A DNA stretch of 12,629 bases. It comes from UBA10449 sp005883585 (GTDB taxonomy: Bacteria > Chloroflexota > Dormibacteria > Dormibacterales > Dormibacteraceae). Both the position numbers and the translations under genes were made by a program. The first letter of the stretch is position 1. Each line of letters opens with the position of its first letter. The notes beneath the pieces were generated by a model that worked only from the letters and a program-made list of their open reading frames with translations, did not search any database and was not told the origin of the DNA. Shown here piece by piece: positions 1 to 6,624 of this stretch. Location of the stretch: NCBI GenBank assembly GCA_005883585.1, contig VBFD01000046.1, positions 1-12,629 of the forward strand. Direction: 5' to 3'.

Positions 1-1
1 C

Positions 2-832
2 AATCGTGCCGCCGACGCCCTCGATGCGTCGGCACTGATGGTCGAGGAGGTCCTGGCCGAGGCCGGAATCGAGCGCGCGGCGGTCATCTGCGCCGGCATC
101 GGCATCCCGGGTCCCGTGAATCGGGCGCGGGGAACGGTCGGATCGGCGACGATCCTGCCGGGCTGGGTGGGCCTTCGCATCGCGTTCGAGATGGAAGGCC
201 GGCTCGGCCTGCGCGTCGAGATAGAGAACGATGCCAACTGCGGGGCTCTCGCGGAGATGACTTGGGGTGCCGGCCGCGAGTGCTCGAACTTCGCCTACAT
301 CAAGGCAGCGACTGGGATCGGCGCGGGCCTAGTCACTGACGGCAGGCTGCTGCGTGGGGCGTCGGGTACCGCTGGCGAGATCGGGCATACGACGCTCGAC
401 GAGGCGGGAGCCCTCTGCTATTGCGGAAACCGCGGCTGTCTGGAGACGGTGGCGTCCGGCCCGGCGATCCTGCAGCTGGTCGGACAGGGCCGTTCCGAGG
501 CGCTCACGCTTCCGCGCGTCATAGAGCTTGCCGCCGCCGGCGACATCCGCTGCCGCCGCGCCATCTCAGACGCGGGTCGAGAGATAGGTGTGGCGGTCGC
601 CGGCCTGTGCAACCTGATCAACCCGGAGCGCGTGATCATTGGCGGAGCGATGAGCCGGGCTGGTGACCTCCTGCTCGGTCCGATCAGGGAATCGATCCGC
701 CGGCACACGGTGCTCGCCGCTGCCGATCGCGTCGATGTGGTGCCGGCCGTCTTCGTCGAACGAGCCGAGCTGCTTGGCTCGCTGGCCCTGGCGCTCACGA
801 GCTCGACCGAGGCGCGCAGCGCACCCGTATAG
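2..832 (+). CDS. ROK-family sugar kinase or ROK transcriptional regulator (5' truncated by window)
   Basis: ROK proteins are either cytoplasmic sugar kinases (glucokinase, N-acetylglucosamine kinase) or sugar-responsive repressors with an added N-terminal helix-turn-helix. The frame is open to the left edge, so the true start and the N-terminal ATP-binding DxGGT motif lie outside the window; the first ATG at 38 is internal. Visible signatures in order are the GIGIPGPVN turn (about codons 20-28 counted from 38), the ENDAN motif with the putative catalytic Asp at 230-232, the GTAGEIGH segment, and the zinc-binding CYCGNRGCLE motif. These hallmark active ROK sugar-binding domains. The ILPGW segment after the first motif reminds me of actinobacterial ROK regulators, but the missing N-terminus decides kinase versus repressor. 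It stops 43 bp before the channel gene, in the same orientation. Family call is firm; substrate unknown. Confidence 0.9.
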   Translation, partial: NRAADALDASALMVEEVLAEAGIERAAVICAGIGIPGPVNRARGTVGSATILPGWVGLRIAFEMEGRLGLRVEIENDANCGALAEMTWGAGRECSNFAYIKAATGIGAGLVTDGRLLRGASGTAGEIGHTTLDEAGALCYCGNRGCLETVASGPAILQLVGQGRSEALTLPRVIELAAAGDIRCRRAISDAGREIGVAVAGLCNLINPERVIIGGAMSRAGDLLLGPIRESIRRHTVLAAADRVDVVPAVFVERAELLGSLALALTSSTEARSAPV

Positions 833-875
833 ATAAAGAAGAAATTTAGGGTGCTGGTCGAGAGTTGACCTGACG

Positions 876-1967
876 ATGCATCTCCTCGCCGCCCTCGTCG
901 GGCTCGTGCTCGTGTTCGTCGCTTTGCGCGACGCCTTTGAAACCATCATCCTGCCGCGACGCGTGTCGGGGCGCCTGCGGGTGTCGAAGGTCTTCTACTT
1001 CCTTACGTGGCAGCCCTGGGCGGCGATCGGAAGGCGTATGCCCATAAGCGACCGGCGCGAGAGTTATCTCAGCACCTACGGTCCGATCTCGCTGCTCGTC
1101 TTGATCGGGCTCTGGGGCGTCATCCTTATCACCGGCTTCGCGCTACTTCTGTGGGCGACAGGATTCGACTTCAACTCGCCCGTCACCGGCCTCTACGTGA
1201 GCGGATGGACGTTCACGACCCTCGGCATCGGCGACTTCGCCCCGAAGTCGGACCTGGCCCGGTTCGTCACCGTCGTCGAGGCCGGCTTGGGATTCGGGTT
1301 CCTCGCCGTCGTGATCTCATACCTGCCCGTCCTCTACCAGGGCTTCTCGCGAAGGGAGACGACGATCTCGATGCTGGACGAGTACGCGGGTTCGCCGCCG
1401 AGCGCGGGCGACCTGCTCCGCCGCGCGACGGAGGCCGATGAGATCCAGGAGCTGATACCCCTCATGTCGACATGGGAGCACTGGACCGCGGAGCTGCTCG
1501 AGAGCCACCTCTCGTACCAGGTCCTCTGCTATTTCCGCTCGCAGCACGAGAACCAGTCATGGGTGGCCGCGCTGACCGCGATCCTCGACTTCGCCGCGCT
1601 GTGGCAGGCGAGCAAGGCGACGGGTCATACGTGGCAGGCGCGCCGAGTCTATGCCATGGGCCGCCACGCTCTCGGCGACCTCAGCCAGGTCCTGCGCGCC
1701 GCACCGATTTTCGACGTCCCCGACCGCCTGTCGGAACCCGAGCTGCAGGCCATGATCGACCTCCTGTCGAGCGACGGGATGACAGTCGATCCGGCCGAGT
1801 TTCGCGACCGGCTGAAGAAGCTGCGCAAAGGCTACGAGCCTTATGCGTTCGCGCTGAGCCATGAGCTCCTGATGGACCTTCCGCCGTGGATGCCGCTAAA
1901 ACAGAGGCAGGACAACTGGGAGACGACAGCGTGGGAAGGCGCGGCCCCAGGAGAATCTCTCCACTAA
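876..1967 (+). CDS. Potassium channel family membrane protein (2-TM pore, Ion_trans_2-like) with atypical TLGIGD filter
   Basis: A 363-residue membrane protein. A hydrophobic N-terminal helix (residues 2-17) is followed by a basic loop. Then comes the pore module: outer helix about 71-93, re-entrant pore helix and filter about 103-121, inner helix about 126-151. The filter reads TTLGIGDF (114-121), matching TVGYGD of K+ channels except that Val is Leu and the aromatic Tyr/Phe is Ile. The remaining about 210 residues are cytosolic and mostly helical, with HLSYQVLCYFRSQHENQSW around 214-232. I see no RCK Rossmann GxGxxG motif there. The ATG at 876 has only a weak purine-rich stretch upstream (859-863), but the hydrophobic segment starts right after it, which supports this start. 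DUF2252 follows 30 bp later in the same direction, so the two may be co-transcribed. Transport of K+ is inferred from the fold and has not been shown for this filter. Confidence 0.85.
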   Translation: MHLLAALVGLVLVFVALRDAFETIILPRRVSGRLRVSKVFYFLTWQPWAAIGRRMPISDRRESYLSTYGPISLLVLIGLWGVILITGFALLLWATGFDFNSPVTGLYVSGWTFTTLGIGDFAPKSDLARFVTVVEAGLGFGFLAVVISYLPVLYQGFSRRETTISMLDEYAGSPPSAGDLLRRATEADEIQELIPLMSTWEHWTAELLESHLSYQVLCYFRSQHENQSWVAALTAILDFAALWQASKATGHTWQARRVYAMGRHALGDLSQVLRAAPIFDVPDRLSEPELQAMIDLLSSDGMTVDPAEFRDRLKKLRKGYEPYAFALSHELLMDLPPWMPLKQRQDNWETTAWEGAAPGESLH

Positions 1968-1984
1968 GTTCAATCGGCCCACCC

Positions 1985-1990
1985 GACAAT
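1985..1990 (+). promoter_or_regulatory. Possible -10 box close to the DUF2252 start
   Basis: GACAAT lies 7 nt before the GTG at 1998, and no Shine-Dalgarno is visible between the channel stop and this start. The spacing would suit a leaderless transcript like those suspected elsewhere in the window. The match to TATAAT is only 4 of 6 and I see no good -35, so this is weak. Translation after the channel gene within one mRNA is the alternative. Confidence 0.22.
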
Positions 1991-1997
1991 AACTCCC

Positions 1998-3092
1998 GTG
2001 GCCGCGAATTCCGACATCGTCGAATCGACTCGCGGCTTCGAGCGTTGGCTGAGGGGTCACATCCATCTGCGCCAGCACGAGCTCGATTACAAGCACGAGA
2101 TGATGGCCGCGGACACGTTCAGCTTCCTTCGCGCGACCTTTTATAGATGGGCCGAGCTGGCGCCTCAGGTGTTGCCCGAGCTGGCGGAGGGCGTTCGAGT
2201 GCTGGCGGTCGGCGACCTTCACGTAGAGAACTACGGCACGTGGAGGGACGCGGACGGAAGGCTCGTCTGGGGCATCAACGATTTCGACGAGGCCTGCCGC
2301 ATGCCGTTCACGTTCGACCTCGTGCGGCTGGCCACGAGCGCGGGCCTCGCCGCCGCGGAGGGCCATCTCAACATCGACCTCAAGCAGTCGTGCGCCGCGA
2401 TCATCGCGGGGTACACGGGTGCGCTGCGCGCCGGCGGCCGGCCTATGGTCCTGGCCGAGCGGGATCGCTGGCTCCGGAAGATGGCGTCGGGCAGGCTGCG
2501 CGACCCTGTGGCCTTCTGGGCGCGAATGCAAGCGCTGCCAACGGCCCGCGGATGGCTGCCGCCCAATCTCAAGCCGTTGCTGGTGCGCCGGCTGCCATCC
2601 GGAGCGAACAGCGTGCGGTTCGTGCGCCGACGCTCAGGTCTCGGCAGCCTGGGGCGGGAGCGATTGGTCGCGATCGCCGACTGGCACGGATCGGCCGTCG
2701 CTCATGAGGCCAAGGCCCTCGCGCCTTCCGCGTGGGAATGGGCGCACAAGGACCACGCCGGAGGCCGGATCCTCTATCTCGACCTGGCCGCGTCTGCGGT
2801 GCGCTGTCCGGACCCGCTCAGCGAGGTCCGCGAAGGCTGGCTCGTACGCCGCCTGTCCCCGGACTGCAGCCGGATCGAGCTCGACTCATTGCCCGTGCAG
2901 CGCGACGAGGGGAGGCTTTTGAGGGCGATGGGGTGGGAATCCGGCAACATCCACCTGGGCACTCGGGGGGCCGGCAAAGCCATCCTCGCCGACCTGAAGC
3001 GGCGCAAGTCGGCGTGGCTGCGCGAGGCGGCGACGACGATGGGAAGGCTGGTCCGAGACGACTGGAAGGAGTGGAGGGCTTCGCGCAGCTAG
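1998..3092 (+). CDS. DUF2252 family protein (kinase-like fold, function unknown)
   Basis: A 364-residue soluble protein with no signal peptide or membrane segment. It matches DUF2252 by the motif pair GDLHVEN (72-78) and WGINDFDEA (91-99), followed by an FDLVRLATSAGL helix. The pair resembles the catalytic GDLHxxN loop and the metal-binding DFD-type aspartate of aminoglycoside phosphotransferase/kinase-like proteins. ATP-dependent phosphotransfer is therefore plausible, but to my knowledge no biochemical role is established. The GTG at 1998 gives a normal N-terminus; there is no clear Shine-Dalgarno. The gene follows the channel gene by 30 bp. Its TAG stop at 3090-3092 lies inside a CTAG that also forms the stop codon of the convergent ABC ATPase gene. 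Family confidence is high; the substrate cannot be guessed. Confidence 0.85.
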   Translation: MAANSDIVESTRGFERWLRGHIHLRQHELDYKHEMMAADTFSFLRATFYRWAELAPQVLPELAEGVRVLAVGDLHVENYGTWRDADGRLVWGINDFDEACRMPFTFDLVRLATSAGLAAAEGHLNIDLKQSCAAIIAGYTGALRAGGRPMVLAERDRWLRKMASGRLRDPVAFWARMQALPTARGWLPPNLKPLLVRRLPSGANSVRFVRRRSGLGSLGRERLVAIADWHGSAVAHEAKALAPSAWEWAHKDHAGGRILYLDLAASAVRCPDPLSEVREGWLVRRLSPDCSRIELDSLPVQRDEGRLLRAMGWESGNIHLGTRGAGKAILADLKRRKSAWLREAATTMGRLVRDDWKEWRASRS

Positions 3093-3856
3093 AGGACTTT
3101 CGATAGAAAGGCCTTCGTCCTCTCGTGCTTGGGGTTCGCCAGCACGTCGCGAGGCGTGCCGGTCTCGACGATCACCCCGCTATCCATGAAGACCAGGCTG
3201 TCGCCGACCTCGCGGGCAAAGCCCATCTCGTGCGTGACCACGACCATCGTCATTCCATCCTTGGCGAGACCGCGCATGACGTCGAGCACCTCGCCGACGA
3301 GCTCGGGATCCAGGGCCGACGTCGGCTCATCGAACAGCATCAGCTTTGGCTCCATCGCCAGCGCCCGAGCTATGGCGACGCGCTGCTGCTGGCCGCCGGA
3401 GAGCTGGTTTGGATAGCAGTCGACCTTGTCGGAGAGGCCGACCCGGTCGAGCAGTTTCCGCGCACGCGCTTCGGCCGTCGCACCTTTCTCCCTCTTGACC
3501 ATCAGCGGCGCTTCCATGATGTTGCCCAGCGCCGTCATGTGCGGGAAGAGGTTGAAGCGCTGAAACACCATTCCGATCTCCGAGCGCTTGCGGCAAACCT
3601 CGGAATCGGGGAGCTCGTAGAGCTTGTTTCCGCGCTGGCGATAGCCGACCAGCTCGCCGTCCACCGACAGCCGGCCCGCGTCGATCTTCTCCAGGTGGTT
3701 GATGCAGCGCAGGAACGTGCTCTTTCCCGAGCCCGACGGCCCGATCATGCACATGACCTCTTTGGGCGCGACCTCCAGGTCGATGCCGCGCAGGACCTCG
3801 AGCCGGCCGAAGCTCTTGTGCACGGCCTCGGCTTTCACCATCGGCACAACGCTCAT
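3089..3856 (-). CDS. Polar amino acid ABC transporter ATP-binding protein (GlnQ/HisP type)
   Basis: Cytoplasmic ATPase subunit that powers the importer encoded upstream. With the ATG at 3854-3856 it is 255 residues, the usual family length. Motifs: Walker A GPSGSGKST (39-47), Q-loop Gln99 in MVFQRF, signature LSGGQQQ (152-158), Walker B LMLFDEP (172-178), D-loop SALD (180-183) and switch His209 in THEM. All catalytic residues are present. The frame stays open 30 codons further upstream, to 3946, but that stretch lies inside the permease gene and lacks family similarity. The chosen ATG has AAGGG 7 nt upstream and overlaps the permease stop as TGATG, which suggests translational coupling. It is the last gene of the three-gene operon and ends on the shared CTAG with DUF2252. 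The FNLFPHMT segment after the Q-loop is typical of the amino acid uptake subfamily. Confidence 0.95.
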   Translation of the reverse strand: MSVVPMVKAEAVHKSFGRLEVLRGIDLEVAPKEVMCMIGPSGSGKSTFLRCINHLEKIDAGRLSVDGELVGYRQRGNKLYELPDSEVCRKRSEIGMVFQRFNLFPHMTALGNIMEAPLMVKREKGATAEARARKLLDRVGLSDKVDCYPNQLSGGQQQRVAIARALAMEPKLMLFDEPTSALDPELVGEVLDVMRGLAKDGMTMVVVTHEMGFAREVGDSLVFMDSGVIVETGTPRDVLANPKHERTKAFLSKVL

Positions 3857-4842
3857 CAATGCGCCCTTGGTAAGGACACAGCCGCCTCGACCGCCGAGGG
3901 CGGCGGCGCATGACCCGTGAAGAGAATCTTCTTGAACCTCTGCCACGGAGTCGGGGGCAGCTCACGCTGCGAGCCCCTGGCGAAGTACCGCTCGAGGTAG
4001 TACTGGCCGACGGTCAGGATCGACGTCATCGCGAGATACCAGATGCTGGCCACGATCGCGAGCTCGACGACAGCGAAGTTGGCGCTCGAGATCTGCTCCG
4101 ACCTCGTGAACAGCTCCGGCACCGCGGCCACGAAAGCAAGCGATGACGTCTTCAGCATCGAGATGGTCTCGTTGCCGGTGGGCGGAATGATCACCCGCAT
4201 CGCCTGCGGAAGGACGATCCGGCGCATCACCTGCAGCCGGGTCATGCCCAGCGCCTGCGCGGCTTCGGTCTGGCCGTGCTCCACCGAGATGATGCCGGCG
4301 CGGACGATCTCGGCCATGTACGCGGCTTCGTTCAAGCCGAGGCCGAGGGTGGCGGCGAGGAACGGATTGATCAGCTGGTTGGTGCCTGCCTGCAAGTTGA
4401 GCGAGGTTCCTGGGATGCCAATTCCAATGTGGGGAAGGACGATGTTCAGGTTGTACCAGAAGAAGATCTGCACCAGCACCGGGGTGCCCCGGAAGAACCA
4501 GATGTAAAGCCAGCTGACCCACGACACAACCGGGTTCGGCGATAGTCGCATCACGGCCATGACGGCTCCCAGGACGACGCCGATCAACATGGCAAGCACC
4601 GTCAGCTCGAGCGTGACGAGAATCCCCTCGCGGATGAGCCGTCCAAAGAGGTAAGTCCCGACGACACCCCAGTCCAGGTTGGGTGCCGTGACGATTGTGT
4701 ACACGATGTCGGCCGCGACGCCGAGCACTACAACCGCCGACAGCCATCGCCACGGATGCCGGACCGGAATCGCCTTGATCGTCTCCGGCCGCTGCCCGGC
4801 TTGTGAACCGGGGACAGACGGACCGGAGACGGTCTCGGTCAC
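3856..4842 (-). CDS. Polar amino acid ABC transporter permease (HisM/GlnP type)
   Basis: Inner-membrane channel subunit of 328 residues, working with the adjacent ATPase and binding lipoprotein. The N-terminal 30 residues are hydrophilic, then hydrophobic segments fall near 33-53, 73-98, 106-128, 160-182 and 214-280. Family marks are FRGTP (117-121) in the conserved loop and the EAA loop EAAQALGM (193-200) ending in LPQAMRVIIP, which docks on the ATPase. It is longer than the usual 220-280 residues because of an extra N-terminal helix and an insertion around 140-158 before the fourth segment; both occur in some actinobacterial members. The start is GTG (4840-4842), 19 nt after the binding-protein stop, without a Shine-Dalgarno. 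Its TGA overlaps the ATPase ATG. Because only one permease is present, the transporter would use a homodimer. Confidence 0.93.
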   Translation of the reverse strand: MTETVSGPSVPGSQAGQRPETIKAIPVRHPWRWLSAVVVLGVAADIVYTIVTAPNLDWGVVGTYLFGRLIREGILVTLELTVLAMLIGVVLGAVMAVMRLSPNPVVSWVSWLYIWFFRGTPVLVQIFFWYNLNIVLPHIGIGIPGTSLNLQAGTNQLINPFLAATLGLGLNEAAYMAEIVRAGIISVEHGQTEAAQALGMTRLQVMRRIVLPQAMRVIIPPTGNETISMLKTSSLAFVAAVPELFTRSEQISSANFAVVELAIVASIWYLAMTSILTVGQYYLERYFARGSQRELPPTPWQRFKKILFTGHAPPPSAVEAAVSLPRAH

Positions 4843-4861
4843 TTAGTGATTTGTGTCGATG

Positions 4862-5839
4862 TCAGTAGGACGGCACGCACGTGGGACCGATGGCGTCGTT
4901 CTTGTTGAGCGCGACGTCCGAGCTTGCGATGGCTCCGTCGGTGACGTTCCAATTCTTGAGGATGTTGCTGTAGTAGCCGTTGTTGTCGATCAGGTACTTG
5001 ACTGCGTCCATGATCGGCTTCTCCAACGGGCTGCCCTTGACCATGGCGATGCCGTATGGCGCCACGCTGCAGGGCTGGCCCCCGATCTTGAACTTGCCAT
5101 TCGACTGCTTGACCTGGTAGTCCGCAACAGGCTGGTCGAGCCAGCCGAAGTCGGCCCGGCCCGAGAGCAGCGCTGAGTTGGCGTCCGTCTGGGTCTGGAA
5201 GCTGAGGACCTTGATGTCCGTCTTGCTCGCGGCCTTGCAATTGTTCTTGTCGCCGGCGATGACCGTACCCCCAACCTGCTGGCCCATGTAGCCCCAGGCG
5301 TCGCTCTCCTCGGTGGTGCCTGCCTCAACCGCGACGGTGTGGCCGCACATGTCCGCGGCGGTGTTGATAGTCGGGCCTCCGACTTTGACCATCCAGGCTT
5401 CTCCTGCCTTGTAATAGGTGACGAAGTCGATGCCGCTGTCCTCACGCGCTTGAGTGGGGCTCCAGCTCGAGATGCTGAATGAGTAGCGCGGCTTGTCGCC
5501 GCCCGCGACCTCGCTCGGGGTACTGGCTTTGAGCTGGGCGATGATGTCGTCGAAGGTGACGTTGTTGAAGGTGCAGACGAGGCCCATCACCTTGCAGATC
5601 GCGTTGCCAAGGTCGATGTCCCAACCGGAGATCGCGCCGGTGTTCGGATCGACGAACTCGTTCGGCGCGTAGGTCGCGTCCGTGGCGATCTGAATCGGGC
5701 CCGTGATCGTCGACGGGACCTGGCTCGCGATGCTGGCAACCTTGCTCGGCCCACCCGAGGTAGTAGTTGGCGTCGAACCACCGCAAGCGGCCAACACGGT
5801 GGCTGCCACAAGCCCCAGTACCGGGATACGCGCGTTCAT
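4862..5839 (-). CDS. Extracellular solute-binding lipoprotein, family 3 (amino acid ABC importer)
   Basis: Captures the substrate outside the membrane and hands it to the permease. The 325-residue product has a lipoprotein signal peptide with lipobox LAAC (16-19, acylated Cys19), then a Gly/Ser/Thr-rich linker. The family 3 periplasmic-binding domain starts near residue 48, with ATYAPNEF (55-62) and GWDIDLGNAI (72-81). Arg132 in SPTQAREDSGIDF sits where family members bind the ligand carboxylate, which supports an amino acid-like substrate; the exact solute is unclear. The ATG at 5837-5839 is preferred over the ATG 15 bp upstream because GGGGAGG lies 6 nt before it, and the upstream ATG overlaps this ribosome-binding site. 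Six further cysteines (82, 89, 165, 201, 257, 321) could form three disulfides. First gene of the operon; a TACAAT box lies upstream. Confidence 0.93.
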   Translation of the reverse strand: MNARIPVLGLVAATVLAACGGSTPTTTSGGPSKVASIASQVPSTITGPIQIATDATYAPNEFVDPNTGAISGWDIDLGNAICKVMGLVCTFNNVTFDDIIAQLKASTPSEVAGGDKPRYSFSISSWSPTQAREDSGIDFVTYYKAGEAWMVKVGGPTINTAADMCGHTVAVEAGTTEESDAWGYMGQQVGGTVIAGDKNNCKAASKTDIKVLSFQTQTDANSALLSGRADFGWLDQPVADYQVKQSNGKFKIGGQPCSVAPYGIAMVKGSPLEKPIMDAVKYLIDNNGYYSNILKNWNVTDGAIASSDVALNKNDAIGPTCVPSY

Positions 5840-5845
5840 CGCTAA

Positions 5846-5852
5846 CCTCCCC
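5846..5852 (-). promoter_or_regulatory. Strong ribosome binding site of the solute-binding lipoprotein
   Basis: On the minus strand GGGGAGG stands 6 nt before the ATG at 5839. It fixes that ATG as the start, because the only other nearby in-frame ATG (5854) partly overlaps this site. This is one of only two strong Shine-Dalgarno sequences in the window. Confidence 0.8.
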
Positions 5853-5879
5853 ATCGCAGCGTTGCTTCGAATGAGCCGG

Positions 5880-5885
5880 ATTGTA
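5880..5885 (-). promoter_or_regulatory. Probable -10 box of the amino acid ABC operon
   Basis: The minus strand reads TACAAT here, 5 of 6 to the sigma-70-type consensus, about 40 nt upstream of the ATG at 5839. The expected leader of about 30 nt carries the strong ribosome binding site. No recognisable -35 is seen 16-18 bp further upstream. Confidence 0.42.
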
Positions 5886-5903
5886 GTTCGCTGGAATTTC
5901 GAG

Positions 5904-5920
5904 CGCTTAGCGGCCGCTTA
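5904..5920. promoter_or_regulatory. Direct repeat and palindrome in the divergent promoter region (candidate operator)
   Basis: CGCTTA occurs at 5904-5909 and 5915-5920, 11 bp apart, or one helical turn. The perfect 10-bp palindrome AGCGGCCGCT (5909-5918) bridges them. The element sits between the divergent -10 candidates at 5880-5885 and 5933-5938, where a regulator could control both transcription units. GC-rich sequence makes a short palindrome fairly likely by chance, so this is tentative. Confidence 0.25.
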
Positions 5921-5932
5921 TGCATCGAGTCC

Positions 5933-5938
5933 TATCAT
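5933..5938 (+). promoter_or_regulatory. Probable -10 box for the 5946 membrane gene (leaderless transcript)
   Basis: TATCAT (5 of 6 to TATAAT) ends 7 nt before the ATG at 5946. Transcription would start at or next to the start codon, and no Shine-Dalgarno is present. This matches leaderless promoters of actinobacteria and Deinococcus-like bacteria. No clear -35 is seen. Confidence 0.4.
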
Positions 5939-5945
5939 CGTGGCG

Positions 5946-6572
5946 ATGAACCGCAGGCGCCTCGCGCTCGCCGCACTGGCCCTGGGCCTGCTCGGCTCTC
6001 AGGCTGGGCACCTGTTCGCCTACCAGCTCCGGTTTGGGGCCGCCGCCCAGCAGATCCAGAGCACGGGCGCCCACGCTTACTTCCCCATGGTGGCGAAGAC
6101 CGCGCTCGGGGCCATCTCGGCGGCGCTCATCGCCGGCCTCGTGCTCGTCGGCCTCGCTCGCATCCTCAGCGGGCGCCGCGTGCGGACCGACTCCGAGCCG
6201 TCGTTCATAAGCCTGCTCGCGGTTCTTTTCAGCCTCCAGCTGGCGACCTTTGCACTCCAGGAGATCGCCGAGGCCCTGGCCGCCGGCACGAGCTTTGGGT
6301 CGGCTGCCGACCTCCTGCTCTGGGGCACGCTGGGCCAGCTGCCGGTCGCCATCGTCGCCGCGTCAGCGCTGCGATGGCTGAGCACACACGTCGAATCGGC
6401 CGTCGGGCTGATCAGAGACGTCGTGCGCGCAGCCTCGTCCATGCTCCCCGCACCGGCGCCGTCCGTGGTACCCGCCTTTGCGGCGCCAGACATGGCGTGG
6501 CTCATTTCCCGCGTGGCAGGCTCATCCCTGGCCAAGCGCGGACCGCCGACCTCCTTGCGCATCAGCTTGTAA
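5946..6572 (+). CDS. Unknown four-helix membrane protein, first gene of a putative copper/oxidase module
   Basis: A 208-residue membrane protein that I cannot assign to a named family. Hydrophobic segments lie near residues 5-21, 52-73, 86-110 and 120-145. The segment QAGHLFAYQLRFGAAAQQ (19-36) and the following AHAYFP look like conserved, family-like sequence. The last 60 residues are Ala/Pro-rich and hydrophilic, probably a disordered tail. The frame is open back to 5703, but that part is antisense to the binding-protein gene. The ATG at 5946 (or the GTG two codons earlier, 5940) starts right before the first hydrophobic helix and follows a TATCAT box by 7 nt. It stands 52 bp before the cupredoxin-like gene in the same direction. 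His22 and His43 could bind metal, but this is only inference from the neighbours. Real gene: likely. Function: unknown. Confidence 0.7.
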   Translation: MNRRRLALAALALGLLGSQAGHLFAYQLRFGAAAQQIQSTGAHAYFPMVAKTALGAISAALIAGLVLVGLARILSGRRVRTDSEPSFISLLAVLFSLQLATFALQEIAEALAAGTSFGSAADLLLWGTLGQLPVAIVAASALRWLSTHVESAVGLIRDVVRAASSMLPAPAPSVVPAFAAPDMAWLISRVAGSSLAKRGPPTSLRISL

Positions 6573-6581
6573 CTGATCGCT

Positions 6582-6595
6582 GCGCGAATACGCGC
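6582..6595 (+). other. Small GC hairpin between the 4-TM gene and the cupredoxin gene
   Basis: GCGCG-AATA-CGCGC forms a 5-bp GC stem with a 4-nt loop just after the 6572 stop, followed by GCCCCAATTTT. It lacks a proper run of T, so it is a poor intrinsic terminator. It could stabilise mRNA ends or attenuate read-through between the two genes. Chance occurrence in GC-rich DNA is possible. Confidence 0.18.
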
Positions 6596-6610
6596 GCCCC
6601 AATTTTGGTA

Positions 6611-6616
6611 AGGAGG
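6611..6616 (+). promoter_or_regulatory. Strong ribosome binding site of the cupredoxin-like gene
   Basis: AGGAGG, a perfect anti-16S match, lies 8 nt before the GTG at 6625. It decides this start and suggests high translation of the cupredoxin-like protein compared with its neighbours, which lack such sites. Confidence 0.8.
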
Positions 6617-6624
6617 AATTTCCC

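Noticed and set aside
2..832. Assigning the ROK gene to glucokinase (glk)
   Set aside because: The N-terminus that separates kinases from HTH-bearing repressors is outside the window, and substrate specificity cannot be read from the visible motifs.
1896..2531. A 211-codon antisense open frame spanning the channel end and the DUF2252 start
   Set aside because: It crosses two sense genes with clear family motifs and has wrong-frame composition.
3857..3946. A 30-codon extension of the ABC ATPase
   Set aside because: It lies inside the permease gene and shows no ABC family sequence; the ATG at 3856 has a ribosome binding site and the usual TGATG coupling.
5703..5945. N-terminal extension of the 4-TM membrane protein
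   Set aside because: This part is antisense to the signal peptide and start of the binding lipoprotein and covers the divergent promoter region; the ATG at 5946 lies right before the first hydrophobic helix.
6561..6577. ATCAG/CTGAT inverted repeat around the stop of the 4-TM gene as a terminator
   Set aside because: The stem is only 5 bp with two G-C pairs, and no T-run follows.
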